Positions 1-6,791 of a stretch of DNA of 53,750 nt are shown piece by piece. Source of the stretch: an uncultured Ruminococcus sp. (lineage in GTDB: Bacteria > Bacillota > Clostridia > Oscillospirales > Acutalibacteraceae); contig CAJUGO010000013.1 of NCBI GenBank assembly GCA_910585865.1, positions 1-53,750 on the forward strand, read 5' to 3'. The notes beneath the pieces were generated by a model that saw nothing but the letters and a program-made list of their open reading frames with translations, was not told the origin of the DNA and did no database searches. Every line of letters starts with the position of its first letter. The first letter of the stretch is position 1. The position numbers were made by a program, and so were the translations under genes.

Positions 1-2
1 AA

Positions 3-149
3 TCAGGAATGGATGAAAACGGTTCATTTGGAAACGGCACTGAAAAAGCAGTAAATGAGGTTCTTAAAATAGGCGGTTATAAGCAGAACGGCATTGCAGG
101 AGATAATTTTATTAAGTATCTCATGAAGCTTATTGGAGCTAAAATTTAA
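3..149 (+). CDS. C-terminal end of a peptidoglycan-binding-like protein (partial)
   Basis: The reading frame is open from the window edge to a TAA at 147-149, giving 48 residues. The visible part contains DENGSFGNGTEKAVNEV, which resembles the DGxFGxxTExAV pattern of peptidoglycan-binding domains of cell-wall hydrolases and endolysins. The catalytic part, if any, lies before the window. A hairpin with T-rich tail follows at 276-316. Before the element inserted, this gene lay downstream of the tRNA-Trp gene on the other strand. The frame is clear; the family call rests on one short motif. Confidence 0.6.
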   Translation, partial: SGMDENGSFGNGTEKAVNEVLKIGGYKQNGIAGDNFIKYLMKLIGAKI

Positions 150-275
150 GAATAGGAAATGTAAATCATAGTGGTAATTTGTTATGAGACTATTGTATAC
201 CGATTACACGAATTTGTAATGAAGCCTGCTACCCCAATATTTACTTATTGGTGAAATATTCTACCCAAATTTCAT

Positions 276-316
276 CCCCTAAAACAGTCTTACGAAAATT
301 GTTTTAGGGGTGTTTT
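276..316 (+). terminator. Rho-independent terminator
   Basis: An 11-bp perfect stem (CCCCTAAAACA with TGTTTTAGGGG, 276-286 and 300-310) is followed by TGTTTTACT. It would end the transcript of the partial gene at the left edge. The rest of 150-450 shows no gene. Confidence 0.75.
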
Positions 317-450
317 ACTGTGTAACTTCTGTGTAGTTTATGCGGCTTTCATTGTCTTTAATTGGCATTATTTGACTTAGCGTAATTAAAACTTCAATTG
401 TTAAGAAAGTGAGTATGTATGCGGATATCCAGCGTTTATTATATAAAAAT

Positions 451-474
451 AAGCACCCACTAATGTGAGTGCTT
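451..474 (-). terminator. Stranded original terminator of tRNA-Trp
   Basis: On the minus strand a hairpin (AAGCACTCAC/GTGGGTGCTT, one mismatch) is followed by ATTTTTATAT. It lies directly outside the left copy of the tRNA 3' fragment, where a tRNA-Trp terminator would stand if the element were absent. The intact tRNA gene is now 13.4 kb away and has a replacement terminator. Confidence 0.65.
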
Positions 475-520
475 GTGGCAGGGGCAGAAGGACTTGAACC
501 CTCGGCACGCGGTTTTGGAG
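474..520 (-). repeat. attL: left 47-bp copy of the tRNA-Trp 3' part
   Basis: These 47 bases are identical to 13,899-13,945. They hold the CCA end, acceptor 3' strand, T arm and part of the anticodon stem-loop of tRNA-Trp on the minus strand, but no 5' half follows: after 520 the sequence turns into element DNA. This is the displaced 3' end produced by integration into a tRNA gene. Confidence 0.93.
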
Positions 521-770
521 CGTAAGAAGTATCGTTTTATAGTGTGTTAAGTGGTGTTATATTGTTTAATATTAACAATAAATAGAATTGTTATTTGGTA
601 AAAACACATAAATCGTCTTAATATTTAACCATATCAAAAGAATGTTCTTTGTAAAAGTGTAGATGAAGTGTAGATGATTTTGCAAAAAGTGTAGATGAAA
701 AGCAGTCGGCTATATCCTTAAATTAAATTTGAGTAAAGAGTAAATATAAATTTAATTTTTATTGAGGTTT
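521..770. other. Left end of the element, non-coding, with three integrase arm-type repeats
   Basis: No gene is visible here. AGTGTAGATGA occurs three times in direct orientation at 656-666, 667-677 and 688-698, and twice more just inside the right end (13,800-13,810 and 13,822-13,832). Repeats near both termini of an element with a tyrosine integrase are the expected layout of arm-type sites bound by the integrase N-terminal domain. A near-palindrome (TATTGTTTAATATTAACAATA-like) lies at 560-580. Confidence 0.7.
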
Positions 771-810
771 AATTAAAAAATGTACTACCCTACAATCGGA
801 CAGTACATTT
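771..810 (-). terminator. Terminator of the XRE regulator gene
   Basis: Read on the minus strand, AAATGTACT pairs perfectly with AGTACATTT (arms 802-810 and 778-786), followed by a run of T. It begins 3 bases after the stop codon of the regulator at 813. Confidence 0.8.
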
Positions 811-812
811 CA

Positions 813-1106
813 CTATTTTGTGAATGATTCTATTAACATATTTATTGCTTGTATCTGATTATCTTTAAGTTTTGAAGTGTCAATTTGGATAGGAGGATGC
901 TCATTTGATTTTCCAAGCAAATAATCAACACTACAATTATATAAATATGATATCGAAAGCAATACATCAATACTCGGAGTTCTCTCGCCTGTTTCATAGC
1001 CGGAAACGATAGATGGTGAAATCTCCAATCTATCGGCGGCTTCTTTTTGCGAATATCCATACTTATTACGAAGTTCTTTTAACTTTTCGGGTAAACCTTT
1101 AATCAT
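813..1106 (-). CDS. XRE/Cro-CI family transcriptional regulator
   Basis: This 97-residue protein has a helix-turn-helix in residues about 8-60 (KLKELRNKYGYSQKEAADRLEIS...VSGYETGERTPS) and a short C-terminal tail, as in small phage-type repressors. I place the start at 1106, because GGAGG lies 8 bases before this ATG; an upstream in-frame TTG at 1121 overlaps that ribosome site. It is divergent from the lipoprotein gene at 1236, and the shared intergenic region has three copies of a CGCTTATTGT-like sequence that could be its operators. It probably controls the element's left cargo or its maintenance; the target is inferred. Confidence 0.88.
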   Translation of the reverse strand: MIKGLPEKLKELRNKYGYSQKEAADRLEISPSIVSGYETGERTPSIDVLLSISYLYNCSVDYLLGKSNEHPPIQIDTSKLKDNQIQAINMLIESFTK

Positions 1107-1121
1107 AGTGTTTTCCTCCAA

Positions 1122-1207
1122 CGCTTATTGTAAATCATTATTTGTTACAATAGGTGTTATTGCTATACGCTTATTGTGTTGACTATATTCGCTAATTGTG
1201 ATATAAT
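1122..1207 (+). promoter_or_regulatory. Promoter of the lipoprotein gene with repeated operator-like boxes
   Basis: TTGACT (1179-1184), a 17-bp spacer and TATAAT (1202-1207) form a near-consensus sigma-A promoter. CGCTTATTGT occurs at 1122-1131 and 1168-1177, and the related CGCTAATTGT at 1190-1199 lies inside the promoter spacer. The placement between a divergent XRE gene and its neighbour suggests operators for that regulator. Confidence 0.7.
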
Positions 1208-1235
1208 ATATAAAAAATATTTGAGGTGAATCCCT

Positions 1236-1883
1236 ATGAAAAAAGTTGTAAAAACACTGTCGCTCTTTCTTTCACTTGTTATGGTTATATCATTTTCAGG
1301 GTGTGCCAGTTTGGATGCCAAAAATGTAATATCTCTAATTGATGATATTGGAGAAGTTAGTATTGAGTCAAAGGCTAAAATAGATATTGCATCAGAAGCA
1401 TACAATGCACTTAACGAAAAAGACAAAAAAGACGTAAAAAATATCAATAATTTATATTCAGCTCAAAAAGCATTTGAACAATACATTCCTGAATACATAT
1501 CAAAAAAGGTAAGCGATTATAGATTTAGCAACTCCATCAATTATGATGAATTAAAACAATTTGTTTTAGATTACTATGATTACTTAGACGATGACCAAGT
1601 CGAAATCATAGGTTGTGCAATAGGAAAATGTAAACTAAAGGATTTGGTGATTTCTAAAGTAAAAGAAAGTATGAAAAATCCAAATTCTTTTGAGTTAGTT
1701 AGTTTTGACCCTGGATATATAATGAAGGGTTCAGATGGTACATTTTCAACGCTTGTTAAAATTACATTCAGAGGAACAAATTCTTTTGGTGGAGTTGTTT
1801 CTGATAGTATGAGTGGAACAATAGATTTTAATGTTAATTTTAATGATTGTACAATTTCTTATGTAAGAAGTTTCTTTATGTAA
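1236..1883 (+). CDS. Lipoprotein of unknown function (element cargo)
   Basis: The 215-residue product starts with a basic, hydrophobic signal (MKKVVKTLSLFLSLVMVISF) and a lipobox ending in SGC at Cys23, so it should be lipid-anchored on the outer face of the membrane. Residues about 25-100 are charged and probably helical; residues about 130-215 look like a beta-rich domain (VKITFRGTNSFGGVV, GTIDFNVNFNDCTISYV). A GAGGTGA ribosome site precedes the ATG. It has its own promoter at 1179-1207 and is divergent from the XRE gene. I do not recognise a named family; surface cargo of this kind is common in integrative elements. Confidence 0.8.
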   Translation: MKKVVKTLSLFLSLVMVISFSGCASLDAKNVISLIDDIGEVSIESKAKIDIASEAYNALNEKDKKDVKNINNLYSAQKAFEQYIPEYISKKVSDYRFSNSINYDELKQFVLDYYDYLDDDQVEIIGCAIGKCKLKDLVISKVKESMKNPNSFELVSFDPGYIMKGSDGTFSTLVKITFRGTNSFGGVVSDSMSGTIDFNVNFNDCTISYVRSFFM

Positions 1884-1922
1884 TCGTAATAATTGTTAAA
1901 GCGCTCAGTAAAGAGGTATTAT

Positions 1923-2162
1923 ATGGAAGTAACGAATAAAAAGAAAAATTATCAATTTATAATAATTATAATGACAATAATTGTTTTGATTTTTTTATTA
2001 GGTAAATGTGTACCAAAAAACAATGAAACAAAAGATACTGTTAGATGTAGTTACTGTAGTAAAGTTATTCGCTCTGGTGGAAAAAACATACACGGAAAGC
2101 CTATTTATAATGGAAACACATTAAAATGTGACTATTGTGGGCATAAAACTAATATAAATTAA
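1923..2162 (+). CDS. Small membrane protein with C-terminal zinc ribbon
   Basis: From the ATG at 1923 (AAGAGG a few bases upstream) this is 79 residues; an upstream TTG at 1893 is in frame but has no ribosome site. A single membrane segment at about residues 13-31 (FIIIIMTIIVLIFLLG) is followed by two CxxC pairs (CSYCSK and CDYCGH) 28 residues apart, a zinc-ribbon layout. It is co-directional with, and 39 bases after, the lipoprotein gene, so the two are probably co-transcribed. Function unknown. Confidence 0.7.
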   Translation: MEVTNKKKNYQFIIIIMTIIVLIFLLGKCVPKNNETKDTVRCSYCSKVIRSGGKNIHGKPIYNGNTLKCDYCGHKTNIN

Positions 2163-2168
2163 AAAATA

Positions 2169-2204
2169 ATGGGAGTTGCAGATTGAGCAGCTCCCATAAA
2201 TTTT
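2169..2204. terminator. Bidirectional terminator between convergent genes
   Basis: ATGGGAGTTGC pairs with GCAGCTCCCAT (2169-2179 and 2187-2197), with T-runs on both strands. It separates the plus-strand zinc-ribbon gene from the minus-strand secreted-protein gene. Confidence 0.85.
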
Positions 2205-2693
2205 TTATTCGTTCGGCGTGCATTCAAAAGAATACTGCATTGTACCGCTGTAATCGCCAGGCATACCATAGGTATCAGTTTGTATATCAAAATACTTCGT
2301 TGATATTCCTTCTTGAATGTCAGCATTTGCAAATGAAACAAGTGGATTTTCATTATCTGCACGCATATTATTTTCCATATTGATTAGCAAGCAATTCACT
2401 TTTCCGATACCATTTGTATGCGTAAGAGAAATACCGCCAAAATCTTCTGTGTTAGTTACATTAACATTGACTGAATAACCATCCTCAATCATTGCATCAC
2501 TAATAGTAACTTGTCCGATTTCACCGTTTTGCAAATCGATTACAGCCGGAATTGTAATCGAATAATGGCTATATACGTGCGTTTTGATTTCACTTTCGCC
2601 GCTGCCTGCTGATAAATCTTCCGCTGCAAATGCTGTTACAGATACAGAAGCCATTGTAACTATTACTAAAATACTTGCGATTAACTTTTTCAT
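2205..2693 (-). CDS. Secreted beta-rich protein (element cargo)
   Basis: A 162-residue protein with a classical signal peptide (MKKLIASILVIVTMASVSV then TAFAA, predicted cleavage near residue 23). The mature part has alternating hydrophobic strands and ends in PGDYSGTMQYSFECTPNE, a C-terminal strand pattern like that of secreted WxL-like and pilin-like Ig-fold surface proteins of Firmicutes. There is no sortase motif or membrane anchor, so it is probably released or held non-covalently. It follows the membrane protein gene at 2713-3189 by 19 bases and is likely in one operon with it. The fold is inferred from the pattern only. Confidence 0.78.
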   Translation of the reverse strand: MKKLIASILVIVTMASVSVTAFAAEDLSAGSGESEIKTHVYSHYSITIPAVIDLQNGEIGQVTISDAMIEDGYSVNVNVTNTEDFGGISLTHTNGIGKVNCLLINMENNMRADNENPLVSFANADIQEGISTKYFDIQTDTYGMPGDYSGTMQYSFECTPNE

Positions 2694-2712
2694 TGATGAT
2701 ACCGTCCTTTAT

Positions 2713-3189
2713 CTAATATGAATTGATTTCGAGCTTTACTTCTCCGCTGTTTAGTTGTGATTTGTCGTTAAGAGAATAGCAATAATACACAAGCCGACAG
2801 TTTTTATATAGCCCTCTATGTAATTCCTTATAAAGAGTTATTTCAGAAATTTCCTCTGAAGGTGCTATGTAACAAGATTTCCACATCAATGTGCCATCGG
2901 ATAAAAACAATGATATTTGGAAATAGCACTTATTTTGCGATGGATTGCAAAAATCTACCTGCTGCTGTAATTGTCCTGCTTTAAGATTTAACCCATCAAT
3001 GCCGGGAATAGTGATTGTGTCCGCTGTATTATTATATGGTGTAAAGTCAAGTGATTTAGACTCGGTTGTTGTAGTATCTGCTGTCGGATTAGTTTTGTGA
3101 CTTTGACAGGCATAGAATAACCAAACAAGAATAATAACCACAACAACCAACAATATTAAAGCTATTATGAACTTTTTCTTTTTCTTCAA
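2713..3189 (-). CDS. Membrane-anchored extracytoplasmic protein of unknown function
   Basis: The 158-residue product begins MKKKKKFIIALILL, giving one N-terminal transmembrane helix (residues about 7-27) followed by a Thr/Ser-rich linker (residues 35-50) and a beta-rich outer domain of about 105 residues (residues 53-158). The start is a TTG at 3189 preceded by AAGGTGATG. The outer domain contains ITIPGIDGLNLKAGQLQQQV and YFQISLFLSDGTLMWKS, which look like an Ig-like or jelly-roll surface domain. It lies upstream of the secreted protein at 2205-2693 in the same direction; the pair may form one surface complex. Confidence 0.75.
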   Translation of the reverse strand: MKKKKKFIIALILLVVVVIILVWLFYACQSHKTNPTADTTTTESKSLDFTPYNNTADTITIPGIDGLNLKAGQLQQQVDFCNPSQNKCYFQISLFLSDGTLMWKSCYIAPSEEISEITLYKELHRGLYKNCRLVYYCYSLNDKSQLNSGEVKLEINSY

Positions 3190-3272
3190 ATCATCATCAC
3201 CTTGCGAATCGTAGAACTCTTATCACAAAGTATATATCAAAAACTAACCATAATACAGGAAAAGTGGGTGTG

Positions 3273-3620
3273 TTACTTTTTCCGCTGCCAATTCCTGATG
3301 GTTGAGTCATCTCCGGCAAATGACGATGTATTACCTGATTTAACCTTTTCTATGGTTAATGAGTCATATTGTTTGTATGGCTTGATAATGTCGGGAATTT
3401 CCGTATGTAATTTATTGCACCTGCTGCAATAGTACCTTTTAAGATTTAGCGGTATCTTTTGCCCCATCTCATCTTTTATATATCTGCGTTTGCTATCTCT
3501 AATTTTCATTTCATAATTACAAATAGGACAAATCACTGGGTAATCAAGGTTTTGTACTTTAATATAATGTATTTGTTCAAATGGAATATCTAACACAAAA
3601 TTATGATTTCTAATTATCAA
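3273..3620 (-). CDS. DUF6431-like zinc-ribbon protein, probably damaged
   Basis: A 115-residue frame from TTG at 3620 with two zinc-binding pairs, CPICNYEMK and CSRCNKLH, then PDIIKPYKQYDS and a DSTIRNWQRKK ending. This order matches my memory of DUF6431 proteins found next to recombinases in Clostridia. Two points suggest decay. A strong ribosome site and ATG at 3675 open a 15-codon frame (MLIIHNYNLIIKKNE) that resembles the start LIIRNHNF of this protein but is in another frame, and the sequence ends early compared with family members that continue after the STIRxW helix. It is not certain that it is still translated. Confidence 0.6.
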   Translation of the reverse strand: MIIRNHNFVLDIPFEQIHYIKVQNLDYPVICPICNYEMKIRDSKRRYIKDEMGQKIPLNLKRYYCSRCNKLHTEIPDIIKPYKQYDSLTIEKVKSGNTSSFAGDDSTIRNWQRKK

Positions 3621-3845
3621 TGACTTCTCATTCGTTTTTTTTAATTATCAAGTTGTAATTATGGATTATTAACATTTTCGGTCTCCTTTGAAAATATCGG
3701 TTAGAGTGAAGAGTAGCACATTAGCCTTTTGTGGGTATGTTGTTTTTCTTTCAAAATGTAAACCACCCCCGCCATATGCATCCCATATCCATATATAAAA
3801 GATAAGCAGCGATTTAATATTACCGCTGCCAATCTATATTATTTA

Positions 3846-4403
3846 TTATTGTTGTTGATAATCTTTTATGAGTTTGTCAAGTGTCGGACGGCTGATATTT
3901 AATTCTTTTGCAAGCTCTGATTTGCTTATTTCTCTTGAAATATATCTTTGATAATGTTTATCAAAATCCGGGATTGATACAGCTTTACGCCCTTTATATT
4001 TACCTTCACGCTTTGCAATGGCTATACCCTCTTTTTGTCTTTCTAATAGGTTTGTACGCTCAAATTCATTTATTGCCCCTATCATAGTTAACATTAGTTT
4101 TCCGGTTGGTGTGCTGCTGTCAATGTTTTCTTTGTTGCTTATTAGTGTAATTCCTTTACTGTTTAGTAGTTCCACAATGTCAAGTAAATCTTTTGTCGAC
4201 CGTGCAAGCCTTGAAAAGTCGTGTATATGTATCGTGTCGCCCTCTCTTGCAAAGTCAAGCATTTCTTTTAATTTTGGGCGGTTTTTGTCTTTGCCTGATA
4301 CCTTTTCTATGAACCACTTTTCTATATTGTACCGCTGCATAGCTTCAATTTGCCGCTGCTCGTTCTGGTCTATGCTTGACACTCTAATATAAGCTATTTG
4401 CAT
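3846..4403 (-). CDS. Serine recombinase, resolvase/invertase family
   Basis: A 185-residue site-specific recombinase. Residues 1-140 are the catalytic domain: YIRVSS with nucleophile Ser9, then VSGKDKNRPKLKEML, HDFSRLARSTKDLL, LTMIGAINEFERTNLLERQ. Residues about 145-185 carry a Hin-type helix-turn-helix (ISKSELAKELNISRPTLDKLI). The start at 4403 is set by AGGAGG 6 bases before ATG; 24 extra upstream codons are in frame but lack support. The protein is full-length for the family. With the DUF6431-like gene it may be the remnant of a smaller transposon inside the element, or it may serve as the element's resolvase. Confidence 0.92.
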   Translation of the reverse strand: MQIAYIRVSSIDQNEQRQIEAMQRYNIEKWFIEKVSGKDKNRPKLKEMLDFAREGDTIHIHDFSRLARSTKDLLDIVELLNSKGITLISNKENIDSSTPTGKLMLTMIGAINEFERTNLLERQKEGIAIAKREGKYKGRKAVSIPDFDKHYQRYISREISKSELAKELNISRPTLDKLIKDYQQQ

Positions 4404-4417
4404 ATTGTACCTCCTGC

Positions 4418-4514
4418 AATGTAAATTTAATATTATAATGTGCTTTATAAAATGTAAAATAAATGTTTTTTGCAATTCTATTTTTACAATTATATTATAC
4501 CATCTAAATGTAAA
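4418..4514. repeat. Three AATGTAAA repeats upstream of the serine recombinase
   Basis: AATGTAAA occurs in direct orientation at 4418-4425, 4451-4458 and 4507-4514, immediately upstream of the recombinase start on its promoter side. Such spaced repeats could be resolvase binding sites or operators. The sequence is AT-rich, so chance occurrence is a real alternative. Confidence 0.4.
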
Positions 4515-4606
4515 AATAAAGTACGCTCTATTTTTAATGAGAATATGGCGACATACAGCCCGTCAAGCCGATAGCACAGCTTTAATTATTATTGTAGCAT
4601 TGAATA

Positions 4607-4891
4607 TTAGCCGTAATACCTTTGTGTTGGTTCGTCTGTATCCACACAAAAATGTGTAACTGTTACCGCTGCAACGGTTTTTATATGTTCTCTTAACTCA
4701 TTAAGAGAAAAACCATAATTGATGCTGTTATCAATTTCAATAATTATTTCTGATGTATCACAAATAATATTAGCCTGCTGCAATGATTCATATGTATTCT
4801 TTAAATTTTCAATTATTATTTCGGCTGCTGTGTTGTCTTTAAGTTCGATAGCAATAAACTGTTTGTTATTGTCCTTGTCTGTGAATTTAAT
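4607..4891 (-). CDS. Possible gene without a canonical start codon (94 residues)
   Basis: On the minus strand a frame runs from a TAG near 4919-4921 to TAA at 4607-4609 with no ATG, GTG or TTG near its beginning. An AAAAAGGAG ribosome-like site ends 1 base before an ATT codon at 4891, which opens IKFTDKDNNKQFIAIELKDN and continues with a plausible acidic protein (residues IIIEIDNSINYGFSLNELRE later). The frame reads the same way as the next gene at 5012-5287. Either an unusual start (ATT or CTG) is used or the start codon has been lost. The composition looks coding. Confidence 0.45.
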   Translation of the reverse strand: MKFTDKDNNKQFIAIELKDNTAAEIIIENLKNTYESLQQANIICDTSEIIIEIDNSINYGFSLNELREHIKTVAAVTVTHFCVDTDEPTQRYYG

Positions 4892-4910
4892 GCTCCTTTT
4901 TATTGATTTT

Positions 4911-4950
4911 CGGAGCAGCTACGAGTATAATATATATTGTAACTGCTCCG
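4911..4950. repeat. 8-bp inverted repeat around an AT-rich core
   Basis: CGGAGCAG (4911-4918) and CTGCTCCG (4943-4950) are perfect inverted copies flanking 24 AT-rich bases that contain TATAAT-like strings. It lies between the 5012-5287 gene and the start-less frame, so it could be an operator with a weak promoter or a transcript hairpin. Confidence 0.4.
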
Positions 4951-5011
4951 TTGCTTTGGTGTGGTTGCTTGCCCTTGCTTTTAACTTGCCGGTTTTAGTA
5001 AGGGCATTTTC

Positions 5012-5287
5012 TTATGCGATTAAAAATCTACGGCTTGATGATTGCTTTGTGTACTGCCTGTACATTTCGGCGTGTTCCTTTTTAAAGGTTGTTGTATCAA
5101 AGCGATTAGATAATACAGAAGTCCAGCGGCAAATATAGCGCCCTGCTGTGAGTTCCTCTGTGTCTCTGTTGAGCATTTCAGCTTTGATTTCATCTTTGAG
5201 TGCTTCGGCTTCTGCCTTTGCTTCCTCTGCAAGAGCTTCCCACTCCTGTAATTTTTTGATTTTGTTTTCCAGTTCGTTTGTTGACAT
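5012..5287 (-). CDS. Phage-like small protein with coiled-coil N-terminus
   Basis: From ATG at 5287 (AAAGGAG upstream) the product has 91 residues. Residues 3-45 form a charged helix likely to coil (ELENKIKKLQEWEALAEEAK); the C-terminal part reads RFDTTTFKKEHAEMYRQYTK and ends SSRRFLIA. The RFDTxxFKxxHxxxYxxY...RRFxI pattern is familiar from small proteins of Firmicutes phages and integrative elements, but I know no function. It is expressed from a consensus promoter (TTGACT-17-TATAAT on the minus strand) that faces the HTH/Fic operon across shared operator boxes. Confidence 0.78.
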   Translation of the reverse strand: MSTNELENKIKKLQEWEALAEEAKAEAEALKDEIKAEMLNRDTEELTAGRYICRWTSVLSNRFDTTTFKKEHAEMYRQYTKQSSSRRFLIA

Positions 5288-5344
5288 AGTTTTTAACTCC
5301 TTTATGTTTTTATTGTGTTGGTTGTGTTTCCCTTCACTGTCTAT

Positions 5345-5451
5345 ATTATACACCGTAATCCGTGAATAGTCAATATGTCAAACTGCACAAACATTCACGG
5401 AATTTAATGTATATTTTGTACATTGAAATCCGTGCATATTTATGATATAAT
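5345..5451. promoter_or_regulatory. Divergent sigma-A promoters with three ATCCGTG operator boxes
   Basis: Plus strand: TTGAAA (5423-5428), 17-bp spacer, TATAAT (5446-5451), driving the HTH/Fic genes. Minus strand: TTGACT (5373-5368), 17-bp spacer, TATAAT (5350-5345), driving the gene at 5012-5287. A 16-nt inverted repeat with 14 matches (5396-5411 and 5419-5434) ends on the plus -35 box. A third half-site, ATCCGTGAAT at 5358-5367, is in the minus promoter spacer. This is a typical two-way repressor switch; the HTH protein at 5508 is the likely ligand. Confidence 0.82.
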
Positions 5452-5507
5452 ATCTACAATGGAATAGAGAGCTTATAAATATATACTGGAAAGGAATAAT
5501 AAAAAGT

Positions 5508-5735
5508 ATGTCATTAAGTTATGAAAAACTATTTTCACTAATGAAAGAAAAAGGATTAACCACATATAAAATTAGAAAAGAGAATATCATTTCACAAAGC
5601 GCATTAACAGCATTAAAAAATGGCAAAAGCGTAACAACTGACACAATAGAAAAATTATGCAAGGCTTTAAGTTGCCAGCCTGGTGACATTATGTCATATG
5701 TAAATGAAGAAATTTTTTTTGACGATAAGAAATAA
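5508..5735 (+). CDS. Small HTH regulator of the Fic module
   Basis: This 75-residue protein is a Cro/CI-type helix-turn-helix (YEKLFSLMKEKGLTTYKIRKENIIS, SALTALKNGKSVTTDTIEKL, KALSCQPGDIMSYV), the YozG/XRE mini-regulator form. It begins after AAAGGAATAATAAAAAGT. It is the first gene of the rightward transcript and precedes the Fic gene by 45 bases. Because its promoter is overlapped by paired ATCCGTG boxes, autoregulation is likely. It could act as the regulatory partner of the Fic enzyme; I see no Fic-inhibitory helix in it. Confidence 0.88.
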   Translation: MSLSYEKLFSLMKEKGLTTYKIRKENIISQSALTALKNGKSVTTDTIEKLCKALSCQPGDIMSYVNEEIFFDDKK

Positions 5736-5780
5736 TTTTGAGCAATTCGAGAATCAACAATTAAAACGGAGGTGTAGATT

Positions 5781-6401
5781 TTGGCTTTAGAAAACAAATT
5801 GAATATTACCGACTCCGCAGAGCTTGCAAGAGTTGAAGAAAAAATCAGCAAGGCAAAAGCGATGGAACTATTCGAGAAAAAATTACTTGATACTTTTGAA
5901 GTTGGCACATTTTCAGGACTCAAGAAAATTCATAGTTATTTATTCGGTGATATATATAATTTTGCCGGGAATATGCGAACTGTAAACATTGCAAAGGGCA
6001 ATTTTAGGTTTGCACCTGTAATGTACCTTGAGGCAGCATTAAAGAATATCGACAATATGCCGCAATCAACATTTGATGAAATAATAGAAAAATATGTTGA
6101 AATGAATATCGCCCATCCATTTAGAGAAGGCAACGGCAGAAGTACGAGAATATGGCTTGACTGTATATTGAAAAAAGAATTGCACCAAGTTATTGACTGG
6201 AGCAAAGTTGACAAAGAAGATTACTTGCTTGCTATGGAGAGAAGCCCTATTAAGGATGTTGAGATTAAAGTTCTTCTCAAATCAGCTTTAACAAATAAAA
6301 TTGATGATAGACAAGTTTATATGAAAGGCATTGATGCAAGCTATCATTATGAAGGCTATAACACATATAAAACAGAAAGTATAAATAATACGGAGGAATA
6401 A
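5781..6401 (+). CDS. fic: Fic family protein adenylyltransferase
   Basis: This 206-residue Fic-fold enzyme has the complete active-site motif HPFREGNGRSTR (residues about 112-123) with catalytic His112 and the GNGR phosphate loop. Upstream are GTFSGLKKIHSYLFGDIYNFAG and the flap segment RFAPVMYLEAAL; the C-terminal YMKGIDASYHYEGYN segment is typical of this Firmicutes subfamily. Fic enzymes transfer AMP from ATP to hydroxyl residues of target proteins and often act as toxins. Start is TTG at 5781, with GGAGG 8 bases upstream. I see no [ST]xxxE[GN] inhibitory motif in this protein, so control may come from neighbours. Probable role: stability or defence module of the element. Confidence 0.93.
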   Translation: MALENKLNITDSAELARVEEKISKAKAMELFEKKLLDTFEVGTFSGLKKIHSYLFGDIYNFAGNMRTVNIAKGNFRFAPVMYLEAALKNIDNMPQSTFDEIIEKYVEMNIAHPFREGNGRSTRIWLDCILKKELHQVIDWSKVDKEDYLLAMERSPIKDVEIKVLLKSALTNKIDDRQVYMKGIDASYHYEGYNTYKTESINNTEE

Positions 6402-6403
6402 AA

Positions 6404-6664
6404 ATGTACAATCCACATAGTTATGCAGTTGATATTGAAAAAATATTAAAAGCACCATATCAGACAGCAAACGAAATCGGAAAAAATCCGCTTGAATATT
6501 TGAAAAGTTTTCTTGATACTGTCTATGAAAAGTCAGAAGAAAAGGCAAGGTTGATTGACTCTTTTGATGATAAATATAATAAGTATAAGAATGTGCCTTT
6601 GATAAATTGGAATGAAGAAGATGCTGCACAAATGGTCAAAGATTTAAGATTTATAATGTCATAA
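6404..6664 (+). CDS. Unknown small protein coupled to Fic
   Basis: An 86-residue, probably helical protein (MYNPHSYAVDIEKILKAPYQ...EYLKSFLDTVYEKSEEKAR...EEDAAQMVKDLRFIMS) that starts 2 bases after the Fic stop codon with a CGGAGGA ribosome site. The tight spacing implies co-translation with Fic. It is a candidate antitoxin or targeting partner by position only; the canonical Fic inhibitory motif is not visible. I do not recognise the family. Confidence 0.72.
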   Translation: MYNPHSYAVDIEKILKAPYQTANEIGKNPLEYLKSFLDTVYEKSEEKARLIDSFDDKYNKYKNVPLINWNEEDAAQMVKDLRFIMS

Positions 6665-6756
6665 ATCTTATAGTGATTTGGCTACTATTAACATAGGTTT
6701 AACCTATGTATTACTGATTACTTGTTAATATTGTACAAATATTTTAACTTTGGCTA

Positions 6757-6785
6757 TTGACAGATTAAAAACAATATGTTATAAT
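6757..6785 (+). promoter_or_regulatory. Perfect consensus sigma-A promoter for a non-coding transcript
   Basis: TTGACA (6757-6762), exactly 17 bp, TATAAT (6780-6785). No open reading frame of note starts within the next 230 bases; instead the transcript is highly structured and ends in a terminator at about 6985. Confidence 0.85.
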
Positions 6786-6791
6786 AAAATA

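Noticed and set aside
3280..4670. Repeated CCGCTGCC strings in the element
   Set aside because: They fall in different frames and also inside host genes; they look like common codon pairs and not like a spaced repeat family.
4719..5138. Plus-strand frame of 139 codons
   Set aside because: It is antisense to the start-less frame and to the 5012-5287 gene, has no ribosome site, and its composition is that of a shadow.
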